Source of the DNA: Pseudoips prasinana
Lineage: Eukaryota; Arthropoda; Insecta; Lepidoptera; Nolidae
NCBI GenBank assembly: GCA_951640165.1
Contig: OX621264.1
Span: forward strand, 7,011,001-7,075,000
Length of the DNA: 64,000 bases
Reading direction: 5' to 3'
In this document: positions 21,150-33,644 of the stretch, in pieces
Layout: each line of letters starts with the position of its first letter
Position numbering within the stretch: the stretch's first letter is position 1
Program-made: the position numbers and the translations under genes
The notes under the pieces: model-generated
Database searches by the model: none
Told to the model about the DNA's origin: nothing
What the model saw: only the letters and a program-made list of their open reading frames with translations

Positions 21150-21302
21150 TATAAGTATTATGATATAGGTATTGTGTATTTTATGTGATTGTATGAAGTA
21201 TCTATATATTTACTATCAGTTTTATTCTTTAAGCTCATAGTGCACCTACCATGTGATCTCTGCATCACCCCAAGGTTGACTGGGAGAGAATGCCTTTGGC
21301 AT
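21150..21302 (+). repeat. LINE 3' end, left part (target of the LTR element)
   Basis: CCAAGGTTGACTGGGAGAGA and TGCCTTTGGCAT; continues after the LTR element as GCATTAAGTACATTG..GCATAAAGTTTAAG up to about 29590. Confidence 0.6.
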
Positions 21303-22004
21303 TGTAGTAGTACAATACCCCATGCTTAAAGGATGCAGAAATATCTACCTATGTGTTTGAATATGGTAGGTACTGGCAAGTACATAAGCATTATATAGGA
21401 CCTCAAATAAATGAATGCACTCCAAGATTCTCACAATAGTCAGCCATAGGATGTAGACAAAAAAAGAGTAATATTTATCGTTTTGGGATTTGTTAACAAT
21501 TCTAAAACTTGGAAAGTGACCATAAAACCTCGGGACGGGTAATATAAAAAAAAACAATATCGACGTAAGTATTAGAAATGTGTTGAGCACTTAGAACATG
21601 TGTTAGGGTCGAGGTTGAACAATATTTATCGGGTCCTTTCTAGGAAAAGACAATGGTAAAGAAATCTGTTTGGACGCCGAATACGCGGGGTAGTGGGGGA
21701 CGGGGAAAGAAATACCACGTTTCTAGTTATGATAGCTTTGAACTTATGTTCAGTCTTCATTTGACGCGCGGTTACAATCGGGATTGTTACTCTCTAACAT
21801 ATCCTAATTTTAAAGCGTTAAAGTCAGTGTGTATTAGTGTTAGAGTCAGTGTTTGCTTATAAAATACTATAACTAAATTAATTAAATTCAGTGAATGCAG
21901 CCGGTTTCCTGAAATTGAAAGCTAAGTAAACTAGGCAGAACTATAGATACTGTTGATTTTCTTAACAATTATTTCACTCAACACGAAGTGAATATACTAA
22001 GTAC

Positions 22005-22151
<147 letters not shown>

Positions 22152-22314
22152 CTGGGCAAAACACTGTTAATATTTCATTTCAACTAGATATACTAAGTAC
22201 ATTAGGCAAAACTTTGTTTACTATTTCATATTTTATTTCCATTAAATACTAAGTTCTATATTTATATATTACTGGACAAAACGCTGGTTACTACTTCATA
22301 TTTCATTTCACTAA

Positions 22315-22370
22315 ACACTAAGTACTAAACTCTAAGTACTAAATACTAAGTACTAAATACTAAGTACCTA
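22315..22370 (+). repeat. CTAAGTACTAAATA short tandem repeats
   Basis: Four degenerate units within the LTR, repeated in the other LTR near 27385. Confidence 0.7.
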
Positions 22371-22669
22371 TATGTAACTTTGGCAAAAGACAGTTATTAA
22401 CTTAACAATTATTTCAACTTTTATTGCACTAAATATTACTTGTTAGAGGTTAATTTATTACTCTGGCATTGTTGTTGTTGCACAGACAAACAGCTATCCA
22501 TAATAATCAAATGATTATTATTTAATTGTGTTTGAGATAGGTTCTCAGCCACACTTTGGATTATATCCGATCATTATTTCTAATTTTCATGGCTAGAACT
22601 GACGATTAAGAATCTAGACATTACAATGTTTACCCGACTGTGAGAACCTAAGGTGAAGGTTAAGTAGAT

Positions 22670-22870
22670 CAATTGGTTCAAATCCAATTAAATAATTATC
22701 TAAATGGTTAACCGTTATTTATTAATGGGGATTTTTATATACGCGTTGCAACGATATTCAAGATATAAGGATAATTGGTTCAAATCCAGTTAAATACTTA
22801 TCTAAATTGTTTTTCCGTTATTCATGCATGGATGTTTACAAGATATAAAATAACTGGTACAAATCCTGGA
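22670..22870 (+). repeat. Three diverged repeats with a B-box-like core
   Basis: GGTTCAAATCC at 22675 and 22777 and GGTACAAATCC at 22856, each in a similar 80-100 bp context (AATTGG..AATCC..TTAAATA). The first two fit the pol III B-box consensus. No matching A box seen. Confidence 0.5.
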
Positions 22871-24619
22871 AAGAATTGTCAAAATGCTTTATCAATTATT
22901 TATTAAGGAGATTATTATGTACACAATGACGATGACGATATATAATGATGGGTGACTTTTACTTCTGACGACATTTACATGACCATATACACATAAGTAG
23001 AGTGTTGACAGTTAGTAAATATTTAAAATAAAGTAAAATGAATAGATATACAATTTTATGTACGGGGAGATGTGATTTTGGAATACCTATAATGTGACGC
23101 AATCTGCGTAAGTGTGCGTAAACTTTATCTATTTCCCGATGAATACGATACAAAGAGGGCGGTTTTACGGCACACACACACTAACACTAATGAGACATCT
23201 ATCTCGGATGGTTCGGATCAAGATGATCGAACACGCCAATTGAATCAAGCTACCATTATATACTATAGTGTCGACAGCGTGTAATCCCTGTATGTGTAGA
23301 CTGTCTAAACAAGCGGGCATGCGATAAGTCATGTGTGGGAGATATCTGTTTGCCCAACGCGGGTCACGTACATGTGAATAAAGGGCATAGATCCCTTCGC
23401 AGACAGACTCTCTCATGCAACGCGGGACGTGCTAGAAGCAAGCCTACCGTTACAGCATTTTGAGCTCACGTCTGTGATCGACACATATTATAAATCTCCG
23501 AAACATACCCTATACTCAAACTATTATGGCTATAGATTACTTAGATCTAGCAACTATCCGAGTATTCTCATATTCACACAAACACACAAGCACGCATGCA
23601 CGCATGCTACAACTTAAATTGTCGAGAATGTTGGATTTAAGCTACAGTAACATTCCTCTCAGTTAACGTAAATAACTGCGCAACCTCAAAGTAATCGCCG
23701 CTAGCGTAAAAGTAACAAAAGCTCGTAGAACTGAATTACTTAGTTAATTCACAATCACATGAGTGGGATTTTACAATCAACAGTATCCGAATATACATAT
23801 ATATATAAGTCAACTATTTCTGACGCACTCTTGATGACACATGACCTTGACAATGACCCTGAGACTATGAAATAAATAAAATAACTGATATTAATAATTC
23901 TAGGAAATCATGGTTAACTCATCATAACTCATGAGACTAATTGCATTGATAATATTTCTTTACAAATTATTACGAGCTATGTTAAGATTAAGTAGACAGT
24001 AGTTTTGCATTTTCCGCTTCATCCTACAGGACTCGTGTGAAAACCATTTTCCGGCATATACACGCGGTAGCTGAAACCCGGGGTAAGTTGTAGAAAATAG
24101 CCCATATATTATTTTATTTTCACGAATCATTACTGAAACTTGGAACCGTATACTGTGTTTAACAACAATTCGAACTAGGATGTTTATTTACAGCACTTTT
24201 CTTTTAAAACGGCATTAATTAAATTTATAAAAAACTAAGGTATGAATATAGGATGTATTAGAATATTATGTTAATCTAATCTAGACGATCACGCGCCCTA
24301 TAAAACTCAATATAGACGATCACGCCAAAACTAAACTAACTTAATACTAAATATTAATTAAACAAAACCTCACACTAGTTTATCAGCAGAGGCTCAGGCA
24401 AGAGGTTAGGTAAGAGTACAGACTTCACGACAGTCTTCCGACAAAGGGGGGGGGGGTTATTACATCTGATGCCCGTGACCGAGGATCTCGTTTGTAAAAG
24501 GCATTGAAATAATTCAATGACGCGAGATAAAAGAACTAAGTTAGATCTTGAAATCAGTGCGAAAGTAACTTTATTTTATAATATTCATATTTCTATATAG
24601 AGTAAACAATAAAAATAAA

Positions 24620-24795
24620 ACACAACGTAGGTAATACTCGTAATTATTATACATCACAATATTTCTACACAATGTAGGTAATACTCGTAATAATTATATA
24701 TCACAATAATTTTACACAACGTAGGTAATACTCATAATAATTATACATGATTATATTCATTCAATTTTCTGGATTCAGTTAGATGAAATTGAAAC
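24620..24795 (+). repeat. Tandem repeats of about 58 bp
   Basis: ACAACGTAGGTAATACTCGT recurs three times, with a partial fourth. Lies near the start of the LTR-element core. Confidence 0.7.
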
Positions 24796-24956
24796 ACAAC
24801 GTATGTGGTTAAACAAAGGTTAATGGTTCCATGGTTTTGGAATGGAAATTGGGCTCTTTTCTGCAACTATTTCTGAGAATGCAACGTATGTTCAAATACA
24901 AATTATCTTTATTACAATGTTCGAATTTCGGATTCAATTTCGGATTGAATTTCGGA

Positions 24957-25200
24957 TAGTCTCAATGGTGACTAGCCAATCACGTAGGACATATAATGCA
25001 CAAGTATGTACGCAAAATACAGGGGCCCTTGCTATTCCATCACTCTCATGACCCGATGGGACGACTATCGACACGACCGGGAAGAGGTCAGGTACGGGAC
25101 CGACGGCTTAACGGGCTTTCCGAGGCACGGAGGTGTAACACCACCAACTTCCAGACTTCGGACTGACACAGAGAAATTTCTTTTACGGAAAAATCCCATC
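24957..25200 (-). repeat. SINE-A fragment
   Basis: CACTCTCATGACCCGATGGG through GAAATTTCTTTTACGGAAAA, reverse of the SINE-A body. Confidence 0.65.
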
Positions 25201-25429
25201 TTTATTATATTACTGATTTAGTTGATTTGTTAAAACTGATGTAAAGCATTGATATAAAATTTTATATTGTAATCTATTTAGAGTGTATGCGTCCGTAGCG
25301 GTCAACAAAGAAGTTATCAAACAATGGGGATAATAACTTAAACTTATTACTAAGTCCTACTTTAATAGATAGTAGGTACAATAAATAAACCAATTAGTTT
25401 GATAAAAACGCAGGGTTAGTTCATTAGTA

Positions 25430-25870
25430 TATATGGTTGGCGTGGTTGATAAATGATTGGTTTTCATTCCACAGGTCGTGGGTTCGATTCCCACATAGGA
25501 CAGGTATTTGTGTGTATGAAATGTTTGTTTGGCACGGGTTAGTTTATTAGTATATAAGCAATTGACGGGCTGGTATGCATGGTTGATAAATGCTTGCTTT
25601 CACGCCGCAGGTTGTGGGTTCGAATCCCACCCAGGACATAAACTTGTGTGTATGAAATGTTTGTTTGTCCTGAGTCTGTGTGTGATTATCTACATATATA
25701 ATTATGAGATCTTTGGGAGAGGCCTTTGTCCAGCAGTGGACGTATTTCGGTTGATATGATGATGATGATGATGAATTAGGTGCTTACAAAATAAAAGTAT
25801 ATGTAGTATACCAGTTATCTAGTATTCATAATATAAGCTATGCTTAGTTTGGGATCATATGGCCTCGTGT
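25430..25870 (+). repeat. Compound SINE-C with an RTE scrap
   Basis: Two SINE-C heads in series (B boxes near 25480 and 25617). Then an RTE end (GGCCTTTGTCCAGCAGTGGA) with an ATG-repeat tail, then a SINE-C tail (GCTTAGTTTGGGATCATATG). Confidence 0.6.
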
Positions 25871-26089
25871 TAATAATGTAAATAATTCATTTTTCTTAAA
25901 TAATGTAACTTAGGTTGAAAAGCCGATGAAAGATTGAGAGGATTAATGATAGTCTGGGAGGGGAGATCAGTCTACAAAACTTAAATTCAAATAGTCATGT
26001 AGACCATAACATAGATTTATATTATGTTAATTTGAATGAGAATAATATTAAAGCTTATATGCAGGAACAATACTTGTCATTTGAATATG

Positions 26090-26285
26090 CTTGCACGTGT
26101 GGCATAGTGGTTAAGACAGTCGCCTCGAAGCTTGGTGTCCCGGGTTCGATTCCCACGCCGGAGAACTATTTGTGTGATCATAAATAGTTGTTCTAAGTCT
26201 GGATGCAATTTGTGTCCGACTATTACTTGTTTGTAAAGCACTTCGCGACACAGAAATTAGATTTCCTAGCGCGGGAGTAGTTTTT
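26090..26285 (+). repeat. SINE-D copy
   Basis: Head GTGGCATAGTGGTTAAGACA and B box GGGTTCGATTCCC, followed by ATAAATAGTTGTTCTAAGTC. Confidence 0.75.
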
Positions 26286-26457
26286 TTTAAATAATATAAA
26301 AAAGTTTTACTACTGGTGTTATTAAGCAATAGTATCGCTTTTGCCTAGAATAAATATTAATATTACAGGATGAATTGACAAAATAATACCCTATTTTAAT
26401 AACGCCTAAATTAGTACAGTTTGTCTGCAAACAAAACTTTAAAACGTTTCGTTTGTG

Positions 26458-26472
26458 ACAAAGGGAGGGGGA
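26458..26472 (+). promoter_or_regulatory. Polypurine tract
   Basis: ACAAAGGGAGGGGGA immediately before the 3' LTR, the place where plus-strand DNA synthesis is primed in LTR elements. Confidence 0.8.
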
Positions 26473-27168
26473 TGTAGTAGTACAATACCCCATGCTTAAA
26501 GGATGCAGAAATATCTACCTATGTGTTTGAATATGGTAGGTACTGGCAAGTACATAAGCATTATATAGGACCTCAAATAAATGAATGCACTCCAAGATTC
26601 TCACAATAGTCAGCCATAGGATGTAGACAAAAAAAGAGTAATATTTATCGTTTTGGGATTTGTTAACAATTTTAAAACTTGGAAAGTGACCATAAAACCT
26701 CGGGACGGGTAATATAAAAAAAAACAATATCGACGTAAGTATTAGAAATGTGTTGAGCACTTAGAACATGTGTTAGGGTCGAGGTTGAACAATATTTATC
26801 GGGTCCTTTCTAGGAAAAGACAATGGTAAAGAAATCTGTTTGGACGCCGAATACGCGGGGTAGTGGGGGACGGGGAAAGAAATACCACGTTTCTAGTTAT
26901 GATAGCTTTGAACTTATGTTCAGTCTTCATTTGACGCGCGGTTACAATCGGGATTGTTACTCTCTAACATATCCTAATTTTAAAGCGTTAAAGTCAGTGT
27001 GTATTAGTGTTAGAGTCAGTGTTTGCTTATAAAATACTATAACTAAATTAATTAAATTCAGTGAATGCAGCCGGTTTCCTGAAATTGAAAGCTAAGTAAA
27101 CTAGGCAGAACTATAGATACTGTTGATTTTCTTAACAATTATTTCACTCAACACGAAGTGAATATACT

Positions 27169-27219
<51 letters not shown>

Positions 27220-29533
27220 CTGGGCAAAACACTGTTAATATTTCATTTCAACTAGATATACTAAGTACATTAGGCAAAACTTTGTTTACTATTTCATATT
27301 TTATTTCCATTAAATACTAAGTTCTATATTTATATATTACTGGACAAAACGCTGGTTACTACTTCATATTTCATTTCACTAAACACTAAGTACTAAACTC
27401 TAAGTACTAAATACTAAGTACTAAATACTAAGTACCTATATGTAACTTTGGCAAAAGACAGTTATTAACTTAACAATTATTTCAACTTTTATTGCACTAA
27501 ATATTACTTGTTAGAGGTTAATTTATTACTCTGGCATTGTTGTTGTTGCACAGACAAACAGCTATCCATAATAATCAAATGATTATTATTTAATTGTGTT
27601 TGAGATAGGTTCTCAGCCACACTTTGGATTATATCCGATCATTATTTCTAATTTTCATGGCTAGAACTGACGATTAAGAATCTAGACATTACAATGTTTA
27701 CCCGACTGTGAGAACCTAAGGTGAAGGTTAAGTAGATCAATTGGTTCAAATCCAATTAAATAATTATCTAAATGGTTAACCGTTATTTATTAATGGGGAT
27801 TTTTATATACGCGTTGCAACGATATTCAAGATATAAGGATAATTGGTTCAAATCCAGTTAAATACTTATCTAAATTGTTTTTCCGTTATTCATGCATGGA
27901 TGTTTACAAGATATAAAATAACTGGTACAAATCCTGGAAAGAATTGTCAAAATGCTTTATCAATTATTTATTAAGGAGATTATTATGTACACAATGACGA
28001 TGACGATATATAATGATGGGTGACTTTTACTTCTGACGACATTTACATGACCATATACACATAAGTAGAGTGTTGACAGTTAGTAAATATTTAAAATAAA
28101 GTAAAATGAATAGATATACAATTTTATGTACGGGGAGATGTGATTTTGGAATACCTATAATGTGACGCAATCTGCGTAAGTGTGCGTAAACTTTATCTAT
28201 TTCCCGATGAATACGATACAAAGAGGGCGGTTTTACGGCACACACACACTAACACTAATGAGACATCTATCTCGGATGGTTCGGATCAAGATGATCGAAC
28301 ACGCCAATTGAATCAAGCTACCATTATATACTATAGTGTCGACAGCGTGTAATCCCTGTATGTGTAGACTGTCTAAACAAGCGGGCATGCGATAAGTCAT
28401 GTGTGGGAGATATCTGTTTGCCCAACGCGGGTCACGTACATGTGAATAAAGGGCATAGATCCCTTCGCAGACAGACTCTCTCATGCAACGCGGGACGTGC
28501 TAGAAGCAAGCCTACCGTTACAGCATTTTGAGCTCACGTCTGTGATCGACACATATTATAAATCTCCGAAACATACCCTATACTCAAACTATTATGGCTA
28601 TAGATTACTTAGATCTAGCAACTATCCGAGTATTCTCATATTCACACAAACACACAAGCACGCATGCACGCATGCTACAACTTAAATTGTCGAGAATGTT
28701 GGATTTAAGCTACAGTAACATTCCTCTCAGTTAACGTAAATAACTGCGCAACCTCAAAGTAATCGCCGCTAGCGTAAAAGTAACAAAAGCTCGTAGAACT
28801 GAATTACTTAGTTAATTCACAATCACATGAGTGGGATTTTACAATCAACAGTATCCGAATATACATATATATATAAGTCAACTATTTCTGACGCACTCTT
28901 GATGACACATGACCTTGACAATGACCCTGAGACTATGAAATAAATAAAATAACTGATATTAATAATTCTAGGAAATCATGGTTAACTCATCATAACTCAT
29001 GAGACTAATTGCATTGATAATATTTCTTTACAAATTATTACGAGCTATGTTAAGATTAAGTAGACAGTAGTTTTGCATTTTCCGCTTCATCCTACAGGAC
29101 TCGTGTGAAAACCATTTTCCGGCATATACACGCGGTAGCTGAAACCCGGGGTAAGTTGTAGAAAATAGCCCATATATTATTTTATTTTCACGAATCATTA
29201 CTGAAACTTGGAACCGTATACTGTGTTTAACAACAATTCGAACTAGGATGTTTATTTACAGCACTTTTCTTTTAAAACGGCATTAATTAAATTTATAAAA
29301 AACTAAGGTATGAATATAGGATGTATTAGAATATTATGTTAATCTAATCTAGACGATCACGCGCCCTATAAAACTCAATATAGACGATCACGCCAAAACT
29401 AAACTAACTTAATACTAAATATTAATTAAACAAAACCTCACACTAGTTTATCAGCAGAGGCTCAGGCAAGAGGTTAGGTAAGAGTACAGACTTCACGACA
29501 GTCTTCCGTCGGGGGGGGGGGGGGGTTATTACA
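26473..29533 (+). repeat. 3' LTR (3061 bp)
   Basis: Second copy of the LTR. By eye I find only isolated substitutions (for example C to T near 26670), a shorter TA run and a different G run near the end. Confidence 0.88.
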
Positions 29534-29590
29534 GCATTAAGTACATTGTTGTGCATAAAGTTTAAGTTTTAAGTTTAAATAAATAAGTCA
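29534..29590 (+). repeat. LINE 3' end, right part
   Basis: GCATTAAGTACATTG..TTTAAATAAATAA, the continuation of the target split by the LTR element. Confidence 0.55.
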
Positions 29591-29597
29591 GCTTTGT

Positions 29598-29775
29598 TCA
29601 AGGCACCCAGTAGGCCTCTGATATCAATTAACTCTTTTGTCTTATCACTACAACGTGCGCAGACGCTCAGAAATGAAACCTGTACGGCGATGACCCATCC
29701 TTAAAATGAACATGTCCCTTGGTGTTTAACTACGCAAGCCATATACGGACCGGTAAGAGCTCTGGCTATGAACAG
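29598..29775 (-). repeat. 5S-derived SINE, worn copy
   Basis: GGCACCCAGTAGGCCTCTGA at the left and CATATACGGACCGGTAAGAGC at the right match copy 2; the 5S part is badly diverged. Confidence 0.5.
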
Positions 29776-29957
29776 TTAAGTAAGCTAGGAACATTACTTA
29801 AATGTTGCCTGCTTTTGTTAGTAGCACTTAAGAATGGATTTTCTCACCTATTTTTATTTATTTTATAATTTTACTCTCCCACACTCTGCGTTCAGTTATA
29901 ACAACAATACGTGGTACATCCATACATCTATACTCACAAACTTTCACATCTTTTTTT

Positions 29958-30095
29958 TATAATACCCAGGCACATTATCCACACACGGCCATCTGATCCC
30001 AAACTAAGCAGAGCTTGTACTATAGAACCAGATAACCGATATACTACATAATATATTTACTATTTTTCTTTTTGTAAATACATACTTATATTTAT
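29958..30095 (-). repeat. SINE-C tail fragment
   Basis: GGCCATCTGATCCCAAACTA inverted tail; no head. Confidence 0.65.
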
Positions 30096-30270
30096 TTATT
30101 TATTTAAAGGTACACCAACAGCTTATGTATATAACATTTAAAATAATGATTGGTACCAAGTTATGGTCTTATACAGTTGCCAATAACAATTATATAGATC
30201 ATATATATTATCTTTTATTTTTTTTATAATATTAGCATAATTATTTTGTTCGAAGCAATTTGAATATACG

Positions 30271-30515
30271 GTCACCATAGCCTAGTTGGTAGTGCTCCTG
30301 CCTACGAAGCTGGTGGTCCTGGGTTCGAATCCCGGTAAGTGCAAATATTTGTGTGATGAGCACGAATATTTGTTTCTGAGTCATGGATGTTTTCTATGTA
30401 TATATGTATATATCTATCTATATAAGTATGTATATCGTCGTCTGGTACCCATAGTACAAGCTTTGCTTAGTTTAGGGCTAGGATGATCTGTGTGAGATTG
30501 TCCCCAGATATTATT
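30271..30515 (+). repeat. SINE-B copy, complete
   Basis: A box TAGCCTAGTTGG, B box GGGTTCGAATCCCGG, tail TTGTCCCCAGATATTATTATT. Confidence 0.8.
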
Positions 30516-30543
30516 ATTGTATTATATTATATTTTATAGGAAA

Positions 30544-30795
30544 CTAGCAGTGCCCGCGGATCTTGTTCCGCGTTATAAATATTTTTGTCCCTGTCCATTC
30601 GTCCCGCGTAATATTTCAGGTTAAAAGTTCGGGATAAATAAAAATTATGATGATGTTTCATAGCCTATGACACTCCACAATAACGTAACTTTATATTGGT
30701 GAAATAATTTTGAAAATCGGTTCAGTAAATCCAGAGATTACCCTCACCCCACAACCTCACAAACGTTACCTCTTTATAATATTAGTATAAATTTA
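30544..30795 (-). mobile_element. Helitron A-like copy
   Basis: CTAGCAGTGCCCGCGGATC to CTCTTTATAATATTAGTA. Interior longer than the other A copies. Confidence 0.55.
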
Positions 30796-31013
30796 AGATA
30801 TAATTTATTTTTAAATAGATTAATTCATAATTTATTTTTAAACATGAATTTTACAGTTAGCCTAGGGGGCTTTCACTGCTTCGCCGGACAATAGAGACTA
30901 GCATGGGCTCAAGTAGTATAGCAAATAATACTAAACATCCATACATCCATACTCACAAACTGTAGCATTTATAATATTGGTCGGATTTTTATCGATATTT
31001 CACAGCACACCAC

Positions 31014-31021
31014 TATATAAA
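31014..31021 (+). promoter_or_regulatory. TATA box of the three-exon gene
   Basis: TATATAAA, followed by a CAGT initiator-like site at 31037-31040. Lies about 200 bp before the proposed ATG. Inferred from position and consensus only. Confidence 0.4.
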
Positions 31022-31217
31022 CAATCTTTATACCTACAGTATGAATCTGCGCGGGAGTGCGCCAGCGGTTTGTTTTGTTTACGCTGTTTACCCTTTGTTC
31101 GCACGATCATGAATCAACAATAACAAATCATTGTTTTTGTACATTATCATTTGAGTGCCAGTCGTTTCGGACGTGCAAACATACATATGTGATGTGATTT
31201 TGTTTTAATTGTATAAA

Positions 31218-31239
31218 ATGGATTGCAACCGTTTAAGTG
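31218..31239 (+). CDS. Three-exon host gene, coding exon 1
   Basis: Starts ATGGATTGCAACCG after a long AT-rich leader, and encodes MDCNRLS plus one base. It ends at G/GTGAGTA, an excellent 5' splice site. The one leftover base joins exactly with exon 2 to make an Asp codon. The exon is short, so on its own it would be weak; phase agreement with two later exons and the TATA/initiator context support it. The first intron is about 8.4 kb and made largely of SINEs, LINE pieces, a Helitron and MITEs. Confidence 0.65.
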
Positions 31240-31334
31240 GTGAGTATGAATTAAATTAAATATTACTTTAATTTATATATAAAGTGTGGATATATTTTAC
31301 TTTTTACACATGATTAGTGCAAAGCTATAATTAT

Positions 31335-31493
31335 TTCTAACTCCTCCTTTTTCTTTCTGATTAAATTCGTTGCGGGATCCAAGACAGTTGTCGCGATTCC
31401 CCGGGACATGCCTGAGTCTCACCGCTCAGTGCGTGGCACTGCTGATCCTGGCTTACAGGAGTTGCAGTGGTGGGTAAGAGGGGGGGGACTAGT
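31335..31493 (+). repeat. Q retroposon fragment
   Basis: CCCCGGGACATGCCTGAGTC and GGAGTTGCAGTGGTGGGTAA, as in the copy at 49741. Confidence 0.6.
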
Positions 31494-31653
31494 CCCGTTA
31501 TTTGATTATTGCATACGCTTCTACAACAAACTTCCCAATGACATCAGAAAACTGTCAATCAATAAATTTAAAGCAAATATTGAAGCCAAATTGTGTAGCA
31601 AGGCATATTACAAGGTTTTTGTATGTGTAAATGATAAAAATTCTTGGGAATGA
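31494..31653 (+). pseudogene. LINE ORF2 C-terminal fragment
   Basis: Encodes RFYNKLPNDIRKLSINKF and then a YYKV..NDKNSWE end with stop. This is the wording of the last 50 residues of jockey/CR1-type LINE polymerases in insects. No catalytic part is present; it is a 5'-truncated remnant directly after the Q repeat. Confidence 0.65.
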
Positions 31654-31727
31654 TTATATTTAATTCAACGCTTTTAGATAGATGGATAAATTAATTAACT
31701 CTTTATTGTACCCCAATATTAAAATCA

Positions 31728-31787
31728 TACAGTACAGGAGCATATATTTGTGTGCATGAACATGTCTGTTTGTCCTGATTCTGGATG

Positions 31788-31837
<50 letters not shown>

Positions 31838-31955
31838 TATGTATTTACAAAAGAAAAGTAGTATATGTAGTATATCAGTTATCTGGTTTCCATAGTACAA
31901 GCTCTGCTTAGTTTGGGATCAGATGGCCGAGTGTAAATAATGTCCCAGGAAATAA
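31728..31955 (+). repeat. SINE-C body with (TA)n expansion
   Basis: Lacks most of the tRNA head. About 20 TA units lie at 31793-31833, in the place where other copies have CTATATAAG. Confidence 0.7.
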
Positions 31956-32204
31956 TTAAAAGTATACAATTGGCGGTCTTATCACTAAAATGTGATCTCT
32001 TACAGACTTACCACAAACACTAACTCTAACAACTTTTAGATAATAAATTTGTATTATATGTTAGTCATTATTTGAAAAAAATATTCATACTGAGTTTTTT
32101 GGCAGTGGTTCTCAGTAGCTGCCACGTCAAGCACTGCACGGTAGGGTAAAAATTGTGACGATTCAAAAAATTATTGTACACTTTGTGTACTTTTTTGTAT
32201 CAGA

Positions 32205-32420
32205 GAACTTAAAACTACATATCCCAGTGCACTCTACAGATTTTTTTGATAACTCGTTTTCTGTCCAAGCATCCCGACTATGGAATTTACTTCCTGTATA
32301 AATTAGGCGTGCCCAAACCCTAGCCTCCTTCAAAGTTTCTTTAAAAAAACACTTCATCGCCCTAACTTCTTTTAGTAACCTCTTCCTGCATAACTCCTTA
32401 ATTAAAAAGATGTATAATAT
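32205..32420 (+). pseudogene. LINE ORF2 C-terminal fragment, second type
   Basis: Reads FSVQASRLWNLLPV, a stop, then IRRAQTLASFKVSLKKHF. The RLWN-LP..IR..SFK..LK pattern marks the C-terminus of many LINE polymerases. One in-frame stop; unrelated in sequence to the piece at 31.5 kb. Confidence 0.6.
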
Positions 32421-32739
32421 TATGTAAGTATAGTATATTATTATAGTATAGTATAATTAGTATTTATACAAACATAAGTATATACTTATGAAGCCTGTAC
32501 ATATGTAATGTATGTATGTAATAACGTTAAATATTTATTTAATACACACGATAGTACACTTACAACTACCGCCTTTTCCATCTTAATTCTTCTTGTCCAC
32601 CAACGGTTGTCTGGAAGAGATCGCTACAAAGCGATAAGACCGCCGATTGTACCTGTATTTTCTTTATTAAGATATTGTGTTTTCTGGTGCAATAAAGTGT
32701 ACTCTATTCATCTCTCTATCTATACGTATGACTATGACT

Positions 32740-32878
32740 ATTAAGCAGGTGGGCACATAGATGGGTGACCGCCGAAGCTATTTAATTTCTGAGCGTCGCT
32801 TTGCTTCGGTTAGCATATCAAGCTGTTGGGCTTGGTTGTGGTCATTAGACTTACTCGTTAAGCCATTGGTGACTTAAA
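32740..32878 (+). repeat. 5S-derived SINE, partial
   Basis: ATAGATGGGTGACCGCCGAA (C-box region) and TTTAATTTCTGAGCGTCGC; the 5' half is missing. Confidence 0.6.
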
Positions 32879-32984
32879 ACCTCTGACACACGCTTGTAAA
32901 TTGTCAAAAAATAATGTATTATTTCAAAACTAAATAGTTTTAATGGCACAGACAGATAATAAATAAGATTAAGACAGATGTAAT

Positions 32985-33425
32985 ATATGCCATAATTCCA
33001 CGCTTGGCAGGCGGGTTGGTGATCGCATTTTGACGGTCACCGTAGCCTAGTTGGTAGTGCTCCTGCCTACTAAGCTGGTGGTCCTGGGTTCGAATCCCGG
33101 TAAGTGCAAATATTTGTGTGATGAGCACGAATATTTGTTTCTGAGTCATGGATGGTTTCTATATATATAAGTATTTATCTATGTATATAAGTATGTATAT
33201 CGTCGCCTGGTACCCATAGTACAAGCTTTGTTTAGTTTGGGGCTAGGATGATCTGTGTGACATTGTCCCTAGATATTATTATTACTGGATATTATTATTA
33301 TAGTTCACAGAAAAGCGCCGCTGCCCGTTCTCTGGTAGGTATTCCCTCGGTCGATTTCTACGTCCCTCACGGGATGAGTTGGGGTGATGATATTCTATGC
33401 CGTCACCACACAGTCGTTACCTGCG
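32985..33425 (+). repeat. RTE-tail repeat split by a SINE-B
   Basis: The repeat reads to GCGGGTTGGTGATCGCATTT near 33030 and resumes near 33300 with TAGTTCACAGAAAAGCGCCG. A complete SINE-B lies between. Confidence 0.65.
33033..33297 (+). repeat. SINE-B copy, complete
   Basis: GTAGCCTAGTTGGTAGTGCT head and TTGTCCCTAGATATTATTATT tail. Confidence 0.8.
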
Positions 33426-33644
33426 GTTAAACAAAAAAGTTCATTTGGTATGTAGACCACTATGTAAAAACCCCGTGTAAGTAAATTTTCTGTGACAATT
33501 CGTATTTATTCATTATATGGAAGTGTCAAATATACAAACCGTATTAGTAACGTTGTAAAAACATTATCCGACTTCGGAAAAGGGTGATGTGGTATATTAT
33601 TTCATACCATCACCACCCGTCTCATTACAAGATTACGGGTAGGT

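Larger units (their letters stand above)
24465..26472 (+). other. LTR-element core, no coding capacity
   Basis: About 2.0 kb, nearly half of it SINE-A, SINE-C and SINE-D sequence. The first bases, TCTGATGCCCGTGACCGAGG, are where a primer site would be; they lack the usual TGG, so I do not assign a tRNA. Confidence 0.7.

Noticed and set aside
24465..24485. A tRNA primer binding site after the 5' LTR
   Set aside because: The sequence TGATGCCCGTGACC resembles one but lacks the TGG that pairs with CCA, and I cannot name a matching tRNA.
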